A stretch of DNA of 64,000 nucleotides, taken from NCBI GenBank assembly GCA_024304885.1, contig JALJOM010000008.1, positions 124,001-188,000 of the forward strand, in the 5' to 3' direction. Every line of letters starts with the position of its first letter. Within the stretch, counting starts at the first letter, position 1. Below, one piece after another: positions 1 to 8,382 of this stretch. Position numbers and translations under genes: made by a program. Origin of the DNA: Beijerinckiaceae bacterium (lineage in GTDB: Bacteria > Pseudomonadota > Alphaproteobacteria > Rhizobiales > Beijerinckiaceae). The notes under the pieces were generated by a model, which did not search any database, had not been told where the DNA came from, and saw nothing but the letters and a program-made list of their open reading frames with translations.

Positions 1-171
1 GCGCAGGATAAAGGAGATGCCGATCGTCACGACCCCGGCCGAGAGCGCCGTCGTCCCCGCGATGACTGCCGTCCAGCCGCGGACCACCTCGACATTGCCA
101 TAGCCCGAATAGAGGGCCGCGGCGCCGCCGAAGGACAGCAAGGTTCCGAGAACGAGGACCAAGAAGCTCAT
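1..171 (-). CDS. Partial small membrane protein (N-terminus only)
   Basis: An open frame begins at an ATG at 171 on the minus strand and runs off the window edge after 57 codons. The visible part has two hydrophobic segments, about residues 3-22 and 33-56, with a short polar loop between them, so it is probably a small integral membrane protein. No family was recognised. Codon use is typical of the window. The region upstream holds a degenerate copy of the genome's interspersed repeat. The C-terminus lies outside the window. Confidence 0.6.
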   Translation of the reverse strand, partial: MSFLVLVLGTLLSFGGAAALYSGYGNVEVVRGWTAVIAGTTALSAGVVTIGISFILR

Positions 172-662
172 TGTCTCATGACCCGGGGTGTGCTTTCCGC
201 GCCTCGAGCAGTTTCGAGCGAAGTGGATCGCTGCGGGGGTTCGCGTCGCCAAAACGCGACGAAGCAAGACCACAGAGCGTGCCGGCACGGGTGTCGCCCG
301 AGGGCGCGGGCCGCTCGGCGGAACCGACGCTACCGCCGCATCGCCCCGAGAAGCTAGCCGCAAAAGCGGCAATTGCAAAATCATTGTGACGAGAACCGCT
401 CTAACTTTGCGCAGCGGAGCGGTTGCTGCCCTGGGCTCCACGGTCTAGGTAAGGGTCGATTGCGGTGCAGCGTAACCTTGGCTCGGCTGCAATCCTGTCG
501 AGCACGGCCGGGAGCCGCGAGTGGAACCTCGCGTCCGCGCCGCGATTGTCGCGCGAGCGTCCGAGGGCATCCGTCCCGTTTGCCGCGCGCGACGCGACGA
601 TCTCGCGGGTCCGGGCAGCGGACCAGCTCCGGCCGAAACTCACTCGCAACGAGGACCTTTCC
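172..662. other. Intergenic region before sodB
   Basis: About 490 bases lie between the divergent partial membrane gene and sodB. The left part (206-279) resembles a decayed copy of repeat family A. The rest has high-GC open frames without recognisable products. No clear promoter could be picked out. Confidence 0.4.
206..279 (+). repeat. Degenerate copy of repeat family A
   Basis: It starts with GAGCAGTTTCGAGCGAAGTGG and continues through a GTTCGCGTCGCC-like block to AGAGCG. This is the same order of blocks as in the well-conserved copies at 19382, 21379 and 41238, but with several mismatches and without the final palindrome. Confidence 0.5.
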
Positions 663-1262
663 ATGCCTTTTGCCCTTCCGGACCTCCCCTACCCTCATGA
701 TGCGCTCCATCCCTATCTCTCCAAGGAGACGCTCGAGTTTCACCACGACAAGCACCACGCGGCCTATGTCACCAATGCCAACAAGCTGCTGGCGGAGGCG
801 GGCCTCGACGGAAAGTCGCTCGAGGACGTCGTGAAGGAGACCCACGGGAAGAATACCGGGCTCTTCAACAATGCCGCGCAGCACTACAACCATTCGGAAT
901 ATTGGAAATCGATGAAGCCGAACGGCGGCGGCAAGCTTCCGGGCAGCCTGGAGAAGGCGCTCGTCGACAGCTTCGGCTCCGTGGACAAGGCCAAGGCCGA
1001 CCTCGTCGAGGCCGGCACGACCCAGTTCGGATCGGGATGGGCCTGGCTCGCGGTCAAGGACGGCAAGATCGTCGTGCTCAAGACCGGAAACGCCGAGAAT
1101 CCGCTCGTTCTGGGTGCCAAGCCCATCCTCACCGTCGATGTCTGGGAGCACACCTATTACATCGACTACCGCAACCGGCGTCCGGACTATCTCAAGGCTT
1201 TCGTCGATAATCTCGTGAACTGGGACTATGTCGCGGAGCAATACGCCGCTGCAGTCAAGTAG
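663..1262 (+). CDS. sodB: Superoxide dismutase [Fe]
   Basis: This enzyme converts superoxide to oxygen and hydrogen peroxide in the cytoplasm. The 199-residue product has the normal family length. By family alignment the metal ligands are H27, H77, D159 and H163, the last two in the DVWEH signature. The NNAAQ motif (69-73) before H77 is typical of the iron-type rather than the manganese-type enzyme. The ATG at 663 was chosen because the protein then starts MPFALPDLPY, as in homologues; the frame is open further upstream but with non-homologous sequence. The gene is monocistronic, and a stem-loop lies just downstream. Confidence 0.95.
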   Translation: MPFALPDLPYPHDALHPYLSKETLEFHHDKHHAAYVTNANKLLAEAGLDGKSLEDVVKETHGKNTGLFNNAAQHYNHSEYWKSMKPNGGGKLPGSLEKALVDSFGSVDKAKADLVEAGTTQFGSGWAWLAVKDGKIVVLKTGNAENPLVLGAKPILTVDVWEHTYYIDYRNRRPDYLKAFVDNLVNWDYVAEQYAAAVK

Positions 1263-1300
1263 ATCGACCTCCGCGCGACGCCCGGCGGAGGCTGCGCGGA

Positions 1301-1335
1301 TCGGGTCCGGACAGGTGCTCGCCGCCCGGACCCGA
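1301..1335 (+). terminator. Stem-loop after sodB
   Basis: A perfect 10-bp stem, TCGGGTCCGG (1301-1310) and CCGGACCCGA (1326-1335), encloses a 15-base loop 40 bases after the sodB stop. No T-run follows, so intrinsic termination is uncertain. It also lies between the convergent sodB and DUF1640-like genes. Confidence 0.45.
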
Positions 1336-1446
1336 CACGAAGAAGAGAACGCGGGAACTCGGGTTCCGGCGTGGCCCGAGCAATCGGGCTCGGGCTCTCT
1401 CAATTCGGCCGGAACGACCCGGGCATGAGCAGGAGCACGCCGAAGC

Positions 1447-1656
1447 CTACGCCCCGATCAGCCATTGGCCGAGGGCGATTTGGGCTTTGACGATCGCGAT
1501 CTCGACTTTCAGCTCGGCGATGTCGCCCTTTGTCGCGACTTGGTCGCTCACAGCCTCCGCGAGAGCCTCGGCAGTGTCTCCGGCTTGCTGGGCGCTGAAC
1601 GCCGCGGCCTCGAGCTTCCTGGCGAGCTTCAAACTGTCGAAGGGGACGGCGGCCAT
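1447..1656 (-). CDS. Small DUF1640-like coiled-coil protein
   Basis: This 69-residue product has the layout of small alphaproteobacterial DUF1640/CCDC90-like proteins. It starts MAAVPFDSLK, a variant of the common TALPFDTLK start, continues with an amphipathic helix rich in Ala and Glu (residues 10-40), then an ATKGDIAELK motif and a short hydrophobic C-terminal stretch (50-69). The ATG at 1656 is chosen by homology, because the frame is open well upstream. It overlaps the 3' end of the upstream RHH-like gene by 28 bases in a different frame, which suggests one transcript. The family's function is unknown. Confidence 0.55.
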   Translation of the reverse strand: MAAVPFDSLKLARKLEAAAFSAQQAGDTAEALAEAVSDQVATKGDIAELKVEIAIVKAQIALGQWLIGA

Positions 1657-1844
1657 TTCGTCAAGGCCTCGGTCATCTTGCGGCGGATCGCATTGGAGCG
1701 AGACGGCTTTCGATCGCGTTGCTCGGCGATCCGAGCATCGAGCGCGGCAATGAGATCGGGCGGGGCACGAAAGGTCAGATCCGGGTCTCGGCCGTTCGAG
1801 GGCCGCCCTCTTTTTCTCGGTGATACCGATAGAAGCTTCACCAT
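1629..1844 (-). CDS. Ribbon-helix-helix (CopG/Arc-like) DNA-binding protein
   Basis: The 71-residue product has a basic N-terminus (SPRKRGRPSNGR, about 8-19), then a predicted beta strand (DLTFRAPPDLIAALDARI) and two helices ending in SRSNAIRRKM. That order is the ribbon-helix-helix fold of antitoxins and small repressors. Two inverted repeats with the same half-sites lie around its start codon, one covering the ribosome-binding region, which suggests autorepression. The gene precedes and overlaps the DUF1640-like ORF. The partner is not a recognised toxin, so calling this a toxin-antitoxin pair would be inference. Confidence 0.55.
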   Translation of the reverse strand: MVKLLSVSPRKRGRPSNGRDPDLTFRAPPDLIAALDARIAEQRDRKPSRSNAIRRKMTEALTKWPPSPSTV

Positions 1845-1862
1845 GTTTCGGTGTTACCGAAA
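1817..1862 (-). promoter_or_regulatory. Paired operator-like palindromes at the RHH gene start
   Basis: Two inverted repeats share the half-sites TCGGT and ACCGA with 3-base spacers: TCGGTGATACCGA (1817-1829, inside the first codons) and TTTCGGTGTTACCGAAA (1846-1862, 7-bp arms, just upstream of the ATG at 1844). Their centres are 31 bp apart, about three helical turns, so a protein could bind both on one DNA face. The layout is typical of autoregulated RHH repressors. Confidence 0.6.
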
Positions 1863-2086
1863 TTAGGCGAGCGAGCAAGAGCCGGGCAGCGCCTCCTGCG
1901 GCGGGCCGAAGCCGTGCCCGCCCCCGAATAAGCTTCTTCCGCGCCGCGTCCGAACGAGAGCACGCAGGCGCCTCGTTGCGAAGCCGTGCGAGAAGAAATT
2001 TTCGAAATGCCTGGTCGCGTTCTTGCACGCTCGACAGGGCCTGTGCGCAGGCACTATACCTCGGCGACCGAGAGGACTTTCAGCTC

Positions 2087-3118
2087 ATGGGCTTACCGGC
2101 GAACGTGATCGAGGTGATCGGCAAGACGCCGCTCGTCAGGCTCCGGCATGCGTCCGACGCGACCGGCTGCGACATCTACGGCAAGGCCGAGTTCATGAAC
2201 CCCGGCGGCTCGGTGAAGGATCGCGCGGCGCTCGCGATTATCGACGATGCGATCCGGCGGGGCACGTTGAAGCCGGGCGGCCTCATCGTCGAGGGCACGG
2301 CCGGAAATACCGGGATCGGCCTCGCCCTCGTCGCGAACGCGCTCGGCTTCAAGACCGTGATCGTCATCCCGGACACGCAGAGCCAGGAAAAGAAGGACAT
2401 GCTGCGCCTGCAGGGCGCCGAGCTGATCGAGGTCCCGGCGGTTCCTTATTCCGATCCGAACAACTATGTGAAGCTCTCGGGCCGGCTCGCGGAGCGGCTC
2501 GCGAAGGAGCATCCGGCCGGGGCGATCTGGGCCAACCAGTTCGACAATGTCGCGAACCGCCAGGGCCATATCGACACCACGGGCCCCGAAATCTGGATCG
2601 ATACCGAAGGCAAGGTCGACGGCTTCGTCTGCGCGGTCGGCACCGGCGGTACGCTCGCGGGCGTCGGCATGGCGCTCAAGGCCAAGAATCCCGGCATCAA
2701 GATCGCGCTCGCGGACCCGTTGGGCGCCGCGCTCTACGCCTTCTATACCAAAGGGAAGCTCGAGTCCTCGGGAAGCTCGATCACGGAAGGGATCGGCCAG
2801 GGCCGGATCACCGCCAATCTCGTCGATGCGCCGATCGATCTCGCCTATCAGGTCAGCGACGAGGAGGCGCTTCCCGTCCTGTTCGATCTCGCCGAGAACG
2901 AGGGCCTGTTGCTCGGCGGCTCGTCCGGCATCAATGTCGCCGGGGCGATGAGGCTCGCCAAGGACCTCGGTCCCGGCCACACGATCGTGACCATCCTCGC
3001 CGATTCGGGAGCGCGCTACCAGTCCAAGCTCTACAATCCCGCGTTCCTGCGCACGAAGGCGCTTCCCGTTCCCGCATGGATGGAACGGGCGCCGTCGATC
3101 GTGCCGGATTTCGTGTGA
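2087..3118 (+). CDS. cysK: Cysteine synthase A-type PLP enzyme
   Basis: It is predicted to make L-cysteine from O-acetylserine and sulfide. The 343-residue product is a type II PLP enzyme. K44 in NPGGSVKDRAA is the Schiff-base lysine. The substrate loop reads GTAGNTG, an A-for-S variant of the usual SGNTG, and the phosphate loop is GTGGT. The protein is slightly longer than the classical enzyme of about 310 residues and has an ADPLGAALYAF segment seen in a rhizobial subgroup, so a cystathionine beta-synthase-like activity cannot be excluded. The ATG at 2087 starts a protein colinear with homologues. It lies upstream of the sulfur-transfer gene sseA. Confidence 0.88.
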   Translation: MGLPANVIEVIGKTPLVRLRHASDATGCDIYGKAEFMNPGGSVKDRAALAIIDDAIRRGTLKPGGLIVEGTAGNTGIGLALVANALGFKTVIVIPDTQSQEKKDMLRLQGAELIEVPAVPYSDPNNYVKLSGRLAERLAKEHPAGAIWANQFDNVANRQGHIDTTGPEIWIDTEGKVDGFVCAVGTGGTLAGVGMALKAKNPGIKIALADPLGAALYAFYTKGKLESSGSSITEGIGQGRITANLVDAPIDLAYQVSDEEALPVLFDLAENEGLLLGGSSGINVAGAMRLAKDLGPGHTIVTILADSGARYQSKLYNPAFLRTKALPVPAWMERAPSIVPDFV

Positions 3119-3477
3119 CGACTCGACCGGAGCCTCTCCGAATGCGCAGGAGGTGCTTCAGCGGAAATGGACAACGACAAAGCTGAAGGCAACAGCCCAG
3201 ATCACGAAGGCCAAGACCGGCATAATCACATCATCGTCGCTTCGGCGCATCCAGGTCCTCGTCCAGCATGAAAGAGGGGCTTCGCGGGTGGAACGGCAAG
3301 ATGCCGATCGGTCCATAGTGCACGGATCGGGTGTCGCCTCTAGGCTCGAATGGGCCATTTCCCCTTGATTCGCGGATTCGTACCGGAACAGGTCCGCGCA
3401 CCTGACCATTCCTCCTCCGGGCGGCGGCGGCAGTGCGGCACCGCACATCGAAGGCAGGACGATTCGAGGATCGGACC
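3119..3477. other. Gap between cysK and sseA
   Basis: The region holds no convincing gene on the plus strand. On the minus strand a 30-codon frame (3158-3250) would encode a single hydrophobic helix with a short charged N-terminus, listed separately as a weak candidate. No repeat copy or terminator with a T-run was seen. Confidence 0.4.
3158..3250 (-). CDS. Possible 30-residue single-helix membrane peptide
   Basis: From an ATG at 3250, the frame encodes a charged start (MRRSDDDV), then a strongly hydrophobic run of about 17 residues and a short C-terminus ending HFR. This resembles small single-span membrane proteins. There is no strong ribosome-binding site and no known family. It is reported only because the gap has no other content, and it may be chance. 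Confidence 0.25.
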   Translation of the reverse strand: MRRSDDDVIMPVLAFVIWAVAFSFVVVHFR

Positions 3478-4335
3478 ATGACAGCGAAGCAAAGCTCGGA
3501 CTTCTTCGTCTCGACGGCCTGGCTCGCGGCAAACCTCGATGCGCCGGATCTCGCGGTGATCGACGGGACCTTCTTCATGCCGGACGAGCAACGCGACGCG
3601 CAGGGGGAATATCTCGCGGGCCACATCCCCGGCGCCGTCTACTTCGATATCGACGCCATCGCCGACCACACGACCGATCTTCCCCACATGCTGCCGAGCC
3701 CCGCGGCCTTCGCCGAAGCCGTGGAAAAGCTCGGCCTCGGGGACGGCATGCGCTTCGTCGTCTACGACGCCTCCGGCTTGCAGGGGGCGCCACGGGTCTG
3801 GTGGACCTTGCGCGCGTTCGGCGCCGCGAATGTCAAGATCCTGGACGGCGGCCTCCCGCGCTGGAAGGCGGAGGGCCGCGCGCTCGAGCAGGGTCCCGTC
3901 GCGCGCACCCCGCGCCGGTTCACGCCGCGGTTCGATGCCGCCGCGGTCGCGGATGCGGCGCAGGTGAAAGCGGCGAGCGAGACCGGCTCGGCACAAATCG
4001 TCGATGCACGGGCGGCGCCGCGATTCCGGGGCGAGACGGCGGAGCCGCGCCCCGGCCTGCGCTCGGGCCACATTCCGTCGAGCATGAACGTGCCTTGGCG
4101 GGAGGTTGTCGAGAACGGCTCGCTCAGGCCTGCGTCCGAGGTCGCGGCCGCGTTCGCGGCAGCCGGCGTGGACCTCGGCCGTCCGATCGTCACGACCTGC
4201 GGCTCGGGCGTCACCGCGGCGATCCTTCTCCTCGCTCTGGCGACGATCGGCAAGGACGAGGTCGTGCTCTACGACGGCTCCTGGTCGGAATGGGGCGCAC
4301 GGAACAACTTGCCGATCGCGCGCGGCGCCGCGTGA
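3478..4335 (+). CDS. sseA: 3-mercaptopyruvate sulfurtransferase
   Basis: This is a tandem rhodanese that moves the sulfane sulfur of 3-mercaptopyruvate to thiol acceptors or cyanide in the cytoplasm. The 285-residue product has an inactive N-terminal rhodanese domain (about 8-135) and a catalytic C-terminal domain (about 160-283). The active-site loop CGSGVTA contains the nucleophile C241; this loop distinguishes mercaptopyruvate sulfurtransferases from thiosulfate sulfurtransferases (CRKGVTA). The ATG at 3478 gives a protein of normal length. It is on the same strand as cysK with a 359-base gap, so co-transcription is possible but not shown. Confidence 0.9.
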   Translation: MTAKQSSDFFVSTAWLAANLDAPDLAVIDGTFFMPDEQRDAQGEYLAGHIPGAVYFDIDAIADHTTDLPHMLPSPAAFAEAVEKLGLGDGMRFVVYDASGLQGAPRVWWTLRAFGAANVKILDGGLPRWKAEGRALEQGPVARTPRRFTPRFDAAAVADAAQVKAASETGSAQIVDARAAPRFRGETAEPRPGLRSGHIPSSMNVPWREVVENGSLRPASEVAAAFAAAGVDLGRPIVTTCGSGVTAAILLLALATIGKDEVVLYDGSWSEWGARNNLPIARGAA

Positions 4336-4803
4336 GCCCCCGCTCGCGCGTCTGACGAGCAAAGCCGCGACCTCGATCAATATTTCGTGCATCTTTGGAG
4401 GCCAGCGCCCCGGAACGCCGACCGGACCCGGGACAGCTGAAGGTCTTCGACATCACTATTGCGAAAAGACTGGTGGTGTACAGTAAAAGGGCTTGACGCG
4501 GCAAGTGGCTGCGCTAGCATCGACCCAAGCACGATTTGCTCGAAACCTTCCGATGTTTCCTGCGTTCGTTGCCTAAGTGGAACGCCCGGCGGTCGTCGGG
4601 CGTGGCTCACCGCACCGCGGCATGCGAACGCGGAATCTATCGGTTCGAGCCGGCTGGCCCCGAGAGGCTTCCACGCTTCCCCCCTGCTTGGGGGCACCCC
4701 GATCGACACAGCTCAATCAGCCGAGTCCGGCTGCCGAACCCTTGCGGCTCGACGGCCGCACGGTAGGGGACGAAACCGTCTCGAGACATGAGGAGTGACA
4801 CAA
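4336..4803 (+). other. Promoter-bearing gap and long leader before the MCDYSL gene
   Basis: A good sigma70-like promoter sits at 4493-4520, so the transcript would have a leader of roughly 275 bases before the start codon at 4804. The leader can form stems at 4582-4603 (ACGCCCG with CGGGCGT) and 4680-4694 (five C with five G). Translated frames here look like chance. It may be a structured 5' UTR or a separate small RNA; no known riboswitch was recognised. Confidence 0.35.
4493..4520 (+). promoter_or_regulatory. Sigma70-like promoter
   Basis: TTGACG (4493-4498) and TAGCAT (4515-4520) are separated by 16 bases. This is the best housekeeping-type promoter match in the window. It points toward the MCDYSL-family gene about 280 bases downstream. 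Confidence 0.5.
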
Positions 4804-5187
4804 ATGTGTGACTATTCGCTGGAAATGTATGCCTCTCGGCCTGCCCGCGAGTCCGAGAAGTACGTCACCACCCGGTTCCCGTCGGGCAGCATCGGCCTCG
4901 CCGTTCCCGGCGATTGCACCACCGCGGTCTGCGTCCAATACGACACGCACCTCGAGCTGGAAGGAATTTCCACCGATCTGCAATCGCGCCTCGGTGTCGA
5001 CGGCGAGGAGAGCGTGGTCTTCGCCAGGCTCGAGCATGGCGCCTATCGCGACGGCGTGAAATTCTCCAACGGCAAGGAGATCTCGCTGCAGCTGCTCGGC
5101 TCCGGCGTCACCGTGAAGCTCGCCGAGGTGCCGGCGCGGCGCGAGACCGTGCGCGAGCCCGAGGCGGTGCTCGAGGTGATCGACTGA
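4804..5187 (+). CDS. Uncharacterised alphaproteobacterial MCDYSL-family protein
   Basis: This 127-residue soluble protein starts MCDYSLEMYASRPA, the hallmark of an uncharacterised family common in alphaproteobacteria. Two further cysteines (in GDCTTAVCV) make a metal or redox role conceivable, but this is not established. No signal peptide or membrane segment is visible. The ATG at 4804 is preferred to an in-frame GTG at 4795 because the conserved family N-terminus starts there; GAGGAG lies a few bases upstream. A strong hairpin follows the gene, so it appears to be a single-gene unit with a long leader. Confidence 0.75.
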   Translation: MCDYSLEMYASRPARESEKYVTTRFPSGSIGLAVPGDCTTAVCVQYDTHLELEGISTDLQSRLGVDGEESVVFARLEHGAYRDGVKFSNGKEISLQLLGSGVTVKLAEVPARRETVREPEAVLEVID

Positions 5188-5250
5188 ACTCGGGGTCCCC
5201 GACGGAGCGACGCCGTTCCGGACGTTCTGACCCGCCTGAGACGACTCGAA

Positions 5251-5278
5251 CCCGTTCCGTGGCCCGCCACGGAACGGG
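5251..5278. terminator. Bidirectional stem-loop between convergent genes
   Basis: A perfect 12-bp stem, CCCGTTCCGTGG with CCACGGAACGGG, has a 4-base loop. It lies between the MCDYSL gene (plus) and the YihY-like gene (minus). There is no long T-run on either side, but position and strength suggest a shared terminator. Confidence 0.6.
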
Positions 5279-5307
5279 AACCGGAAGAAGACTCCCGAGC
5301 GCTGCCG

Positions 5308-6156
5308 TTACCCTCCTCGAGTCGCGTCGCCGTCCCGGCGTGCCCGAATCGAAGCGGCATTGAGTTCGCCGCCGAACACGAAAATCGTCGCGAGCAAGTT
5401 CAGAAAGACGAGCGCGAGCATCGCGGATGCAAGCCCGCCATAGGTCGTCACGTAGCCGCCGGCAAATCGCGTCAGGTAGGCGCCGAACGCGACGCCGGCT
5501 GCCGCCCAGAGGACAAAGGTCAAGGCGACCCCGGGCAGGACCTCGGCGAGCTTCACCCGACGCGCCGGCAAGCGCTCGTGCACGACGAGAAGCGCGACGA
5601 TCAAGACCATGCTCGCAATAGCGAGGCGGCCGAAGGTCACCGGAGCCTCGACCTCGGTCAGGCCGGGAATGTGGCGGCAGAGGACGATCCAGACGAGAGG
5701 CGCGAGCACGACGAGCAGAGCCCAGGTCAGGAGCGCGACCGCCCCGACCAGGACGAAGGCAATCGATTCGAGGCGCAGGCGCCACCACGGGCGCTCGTTC
5801 GCCACGCCGTAGGCCCGATCGAGAGCAATGCGCAAGGCTTCGACACCACTCGACGCGAAATAGACCGCGAGCAAGGCTCCGAGCGTCAAGGCGCCGCCCT
5901 GCCCTTCCGTCAAGACGTGACGGACCTCGCGCGACAGAGGTGACGCGACCTGCTCGGGCCAGGTGGCGAAAAGCGCCGCGACAGCCACGTCCGCGAGCCG
6001 CTCGGACCCGACAAATCCGGCGAGCGCCGCGACGAAGATCAGGAACGGGAACAGGCAGGTCAGCGTCGATAGCGCGATATGGCTCGCCAAGGCCCAGCCG
6101 TCGTCTTCGGAGAAGCGAGAATAGGCGTCGAGAAACACTCGATAGCCGAGACGCAT
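5308..6156 (-). CDS. YihY/virulence factor BrkB family membrane protein
   Basis: The 282-residue product has about six hydrophobic segments (near 25-55, 90-115, 135-165, 180-200, 210-235 and 245-270). It shows family features: the N-terminal [15 protein letters not shown] stretch, [18 protein letters not shown] in the middle, and a C-terminal [25 protein letters not shown] segment. YihY proteins were once called ribonuclease BN, but they are inner-membrane proteins of unsettled function. The ATG at 6156 was chosen because the in-frame upstream part is Gly/Arg-rich and lacks homology. It is divergent from glnB. Confidence 0.8.
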   Translation of the reverse strand: MRLGYRVFLDAYSRFSEDDGWALASHIALSTLTCLFPFLIFVAALAGFVGSERLADVAVAALFATWPEQVASPLSREVRHVLTEGQGGALTLGALLAVYFASSGVEALRIALDRAYGVANERPWWRLRLESIAFVLVGAVALLTWALLVVLAPLVWIVLCRHIPGLTEVEAPVTFGRLAIASMVLIVALLVVHERLPARRVKLAEVLPGVALTFVLWAAAGVAFGAYLTRFAGGYVTTYGGLASAMLALVFLNLLATIFVFGGELNAASIRARRDGDATRGG

Positions 6157-6343
6157 GGCGTGACCCTTTCTCCGCCCGGAGCGGGGCTCACGGCCAAAGA
6201 CCGGGGCCGCCGCCGAACCGAGGCCGGGTTCGCGGCATGGAACGAAACCCTCCGAACACCCGACCGCGCGGCAGGTTCCCATCGCCGAGCGACCGAGAAA
6301 CAGGCGATTCTCGCGGCGCGACCCCGCAGTTTCGCAGTTTCGC

Positions 6344-6778
<435 letters not shown>

Positions 6779-6855
6779 CGTCATGGCCGCTCACGCCCCA
6801 CCGACCCTTTCCCTGGCAAAGCACCGCACCCCCCTGCAGCTCTAGAGGACCGAAC

Positions 6856-8265
6856 ATGACGACCGCTAAGGACGTGCTCCAGATCATCAAGGACAACGAC
6901 GTCAAGTATGTAGATTTCCGCTTCACGGATCCGCGCGGCAAGTGGCAGCACGTCACTTTCGACGTGACGATGATCGAGGAGGAGACCTTCACCGAGGGCG
7001 TGATGTTCGACGGCTCGTCGATCGCCGGCTGGAAGGCTATCAACGAATCGGACATGAACCTCATGCCCGATCCCGCGACCGCCGCGATGGACCCGTTCTT
7101 CGCCGCGCCGACCCTCTCGATCGTCTGCAACATTCTCGAGCCCGCGACCGGCGAGCCCTATGGGCGCGATCCGCGTGGCATCGCCAAGAAGGCCGAGGCC
7201 TACGCCGCCTCCACCGGCATCGGCGATGTCGCCTATTTCGGCCCCGAGGCCGAGTTCTTCGTCTTCGACGACGTCCGCTTCAGCACCGAGCCCTACAACA
7301 TGGGCTACACGCTCGACTCGGTCGAGCTTCCGACCAACACCGGCACCGCCTATGAAGGCGGCAACCTCGGGCACCGCGTCCGCACCAAGGCCGGCTACTT
7401 CCCCGTCCCGCCGCAGGACTCGGCGCAGGACATGCGCGGCGAGATGCTCGCCGCCATGGCGCAGATGGGCGCCAAGGTCGAGAAGCACCATCACGAGGTG
7501 GCTTCTGCGCAGCACGAGCTCGGGTTGAAGTTCGGCCCGCTGACCACCATGGCCGACCACCTCCAGATCTACAAATATTGCATCCATCAGGTGGCGCAGA
7601 GCTACGGCAAGACGGCGACCTTCATGCCGAAGCCGGTCTTCGGCGACAACGGCTCGGGAATGCATGTGCACCAGTCGCTGTGGAAGGCCGGCAAGCCCGT
7701 CTTCGCCGGCAACAAATATGCCGACCTCAGCGAGGAGTGCCTCTACTACATCGGCGGCATCATCAAGCACGCCCGCGCCTTGAATGCCTTCACCAACCCG
7801 TCCACGAATTCCTACAAGAGGCTCGTGCCCGGCTTCGAGGCACCGGTCCTGCTCGCCTACTCGGCGCGCAACCGCTCGGCCTCCTGCCGTATCCCGTGGA
7901 CCACGAACCCGAAGGCGAAGCGCGTCGAGGTCCGCTTCCCGGATCCGACCGCCAACCCCTACCTCGCCTTCGCGGCGATGCTGATGGCCGGGCTCGACGG
8001 CATCCTCTCCAAGGCCGATCCCGGCCCTGCGATGGACAAGGATCTCTACGACCTGCCGCCGAAGGAATTGAAGCAGATCCCGACCGTCTGCGGGTCACTG
8101 CGCGAGGCGCTCGCGAGCCTCGACAAGGACCGCTCCTTCCTCAAGGCCGGCGGCGTCTTCGACGACGACTTCATCGACAGCTACATCGATCTCAAGATGC
8201 AGGACGTGATCCGCTTCGAGATGGCGCCGCATCCGGTCGAGTTCGACATGTACTACTCGTACTGA
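6856..8265 (+). CDS. glnA: Glutamine synthetase, type I
   Basis: This enzyme makes glutamine from glutamate, ammonia and ATP as a cytoplasmic dodecamer. The 469-residue product matches GSI-beta length. Visible motifs are the N-terminal latch region with [10 protein letters not shown], the metal-binding EAEFFVFDD, the [19 protein letters not shown]/glutamate region, NRSASCRIP, and the adenylylation site Y398 in DKDLYDLPP, so it should be controlled by GlnE and P-II. The ATG at 6856 has the purine-rich TAGAGGAC upstream. It is second in a glnB-glnA unit and ends at a T-run terminator. Confidence 0.97.
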   Translation: MTTAKDVLQIIKDNDVKYVDFRFTDPRGKWQHVTFDVTMIEEETFTEGVMFDGSSIAGWKAINESDMNLMPDPATAAMDPFFAAPTLSIVCNILEPATGEPYGRDPRGIAKKAEAYAASTGIGDVAYFGPEAEFFVFDDVRFSTEPYNMGYTLDSVELPTNTGTAYEGGNLGHRVRTKAGYFPVPPQDSAQDMRGEMLAAMAQMGAKVEKHHHEVASAQHELGLKFGPLTTMADHLQIYKYCIHQVAQSYGKTATFMPKPVFGDNGSGMHVHQSLWKAGKPVFAGNKYADLSEECLYYIGGIIKHARALNAFTNPSTNSYKRLVPGFEAPVLLAYSARNRSASCRIPWTTNPKAKRVEVRFPDPTANPYLAFAAMLMAGLDGILSKADPGPAMDKDLYDLPPKELKQIPTVCGSLREALASLDKDRSFLKAGGVFDDDFIDSYIDLKMQDVIRFEMAPHPVEFDMYYSY

Positions 8266-8294
8266 GCCTCGGGCGAGCTTCCAGCACAGCTTAG

Positions 8295-8324
8295 CCGGCC
8301 GCGGCTTTCGCCCGGCCGGTTTTT
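8295..8324 (+). terminator. Rho-independent terminator of glnBA
   Basis: CCGGCCG (8295-8301) pairs with CGGCCGG about 11 bases later, followed directly by TTTTT. It sits 30 bases after the glnA stop and is the clearest intrinsic terminator in the window. Confidence 0.85.
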
Positions 8325-8382
8325 CGTGTGCGCCACCGCGGCGGCATGATTCTCCCCATGCGACGCTGTCCTGTTCCGTCGA

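Noticed and set aside
4636-4664. tRNA T-arm-like GGTTCGAGCC
   Set aside because: No matching acceptor, D or anticodon arms could be folded around it.
4459-4791. 110-codon frame in the leader before the MCDYSL gene
   Set aside because: It starts at TTG, overlaps the promoter, has no homology and is Ser/Arg/Cys-rich as expected for chance frames.
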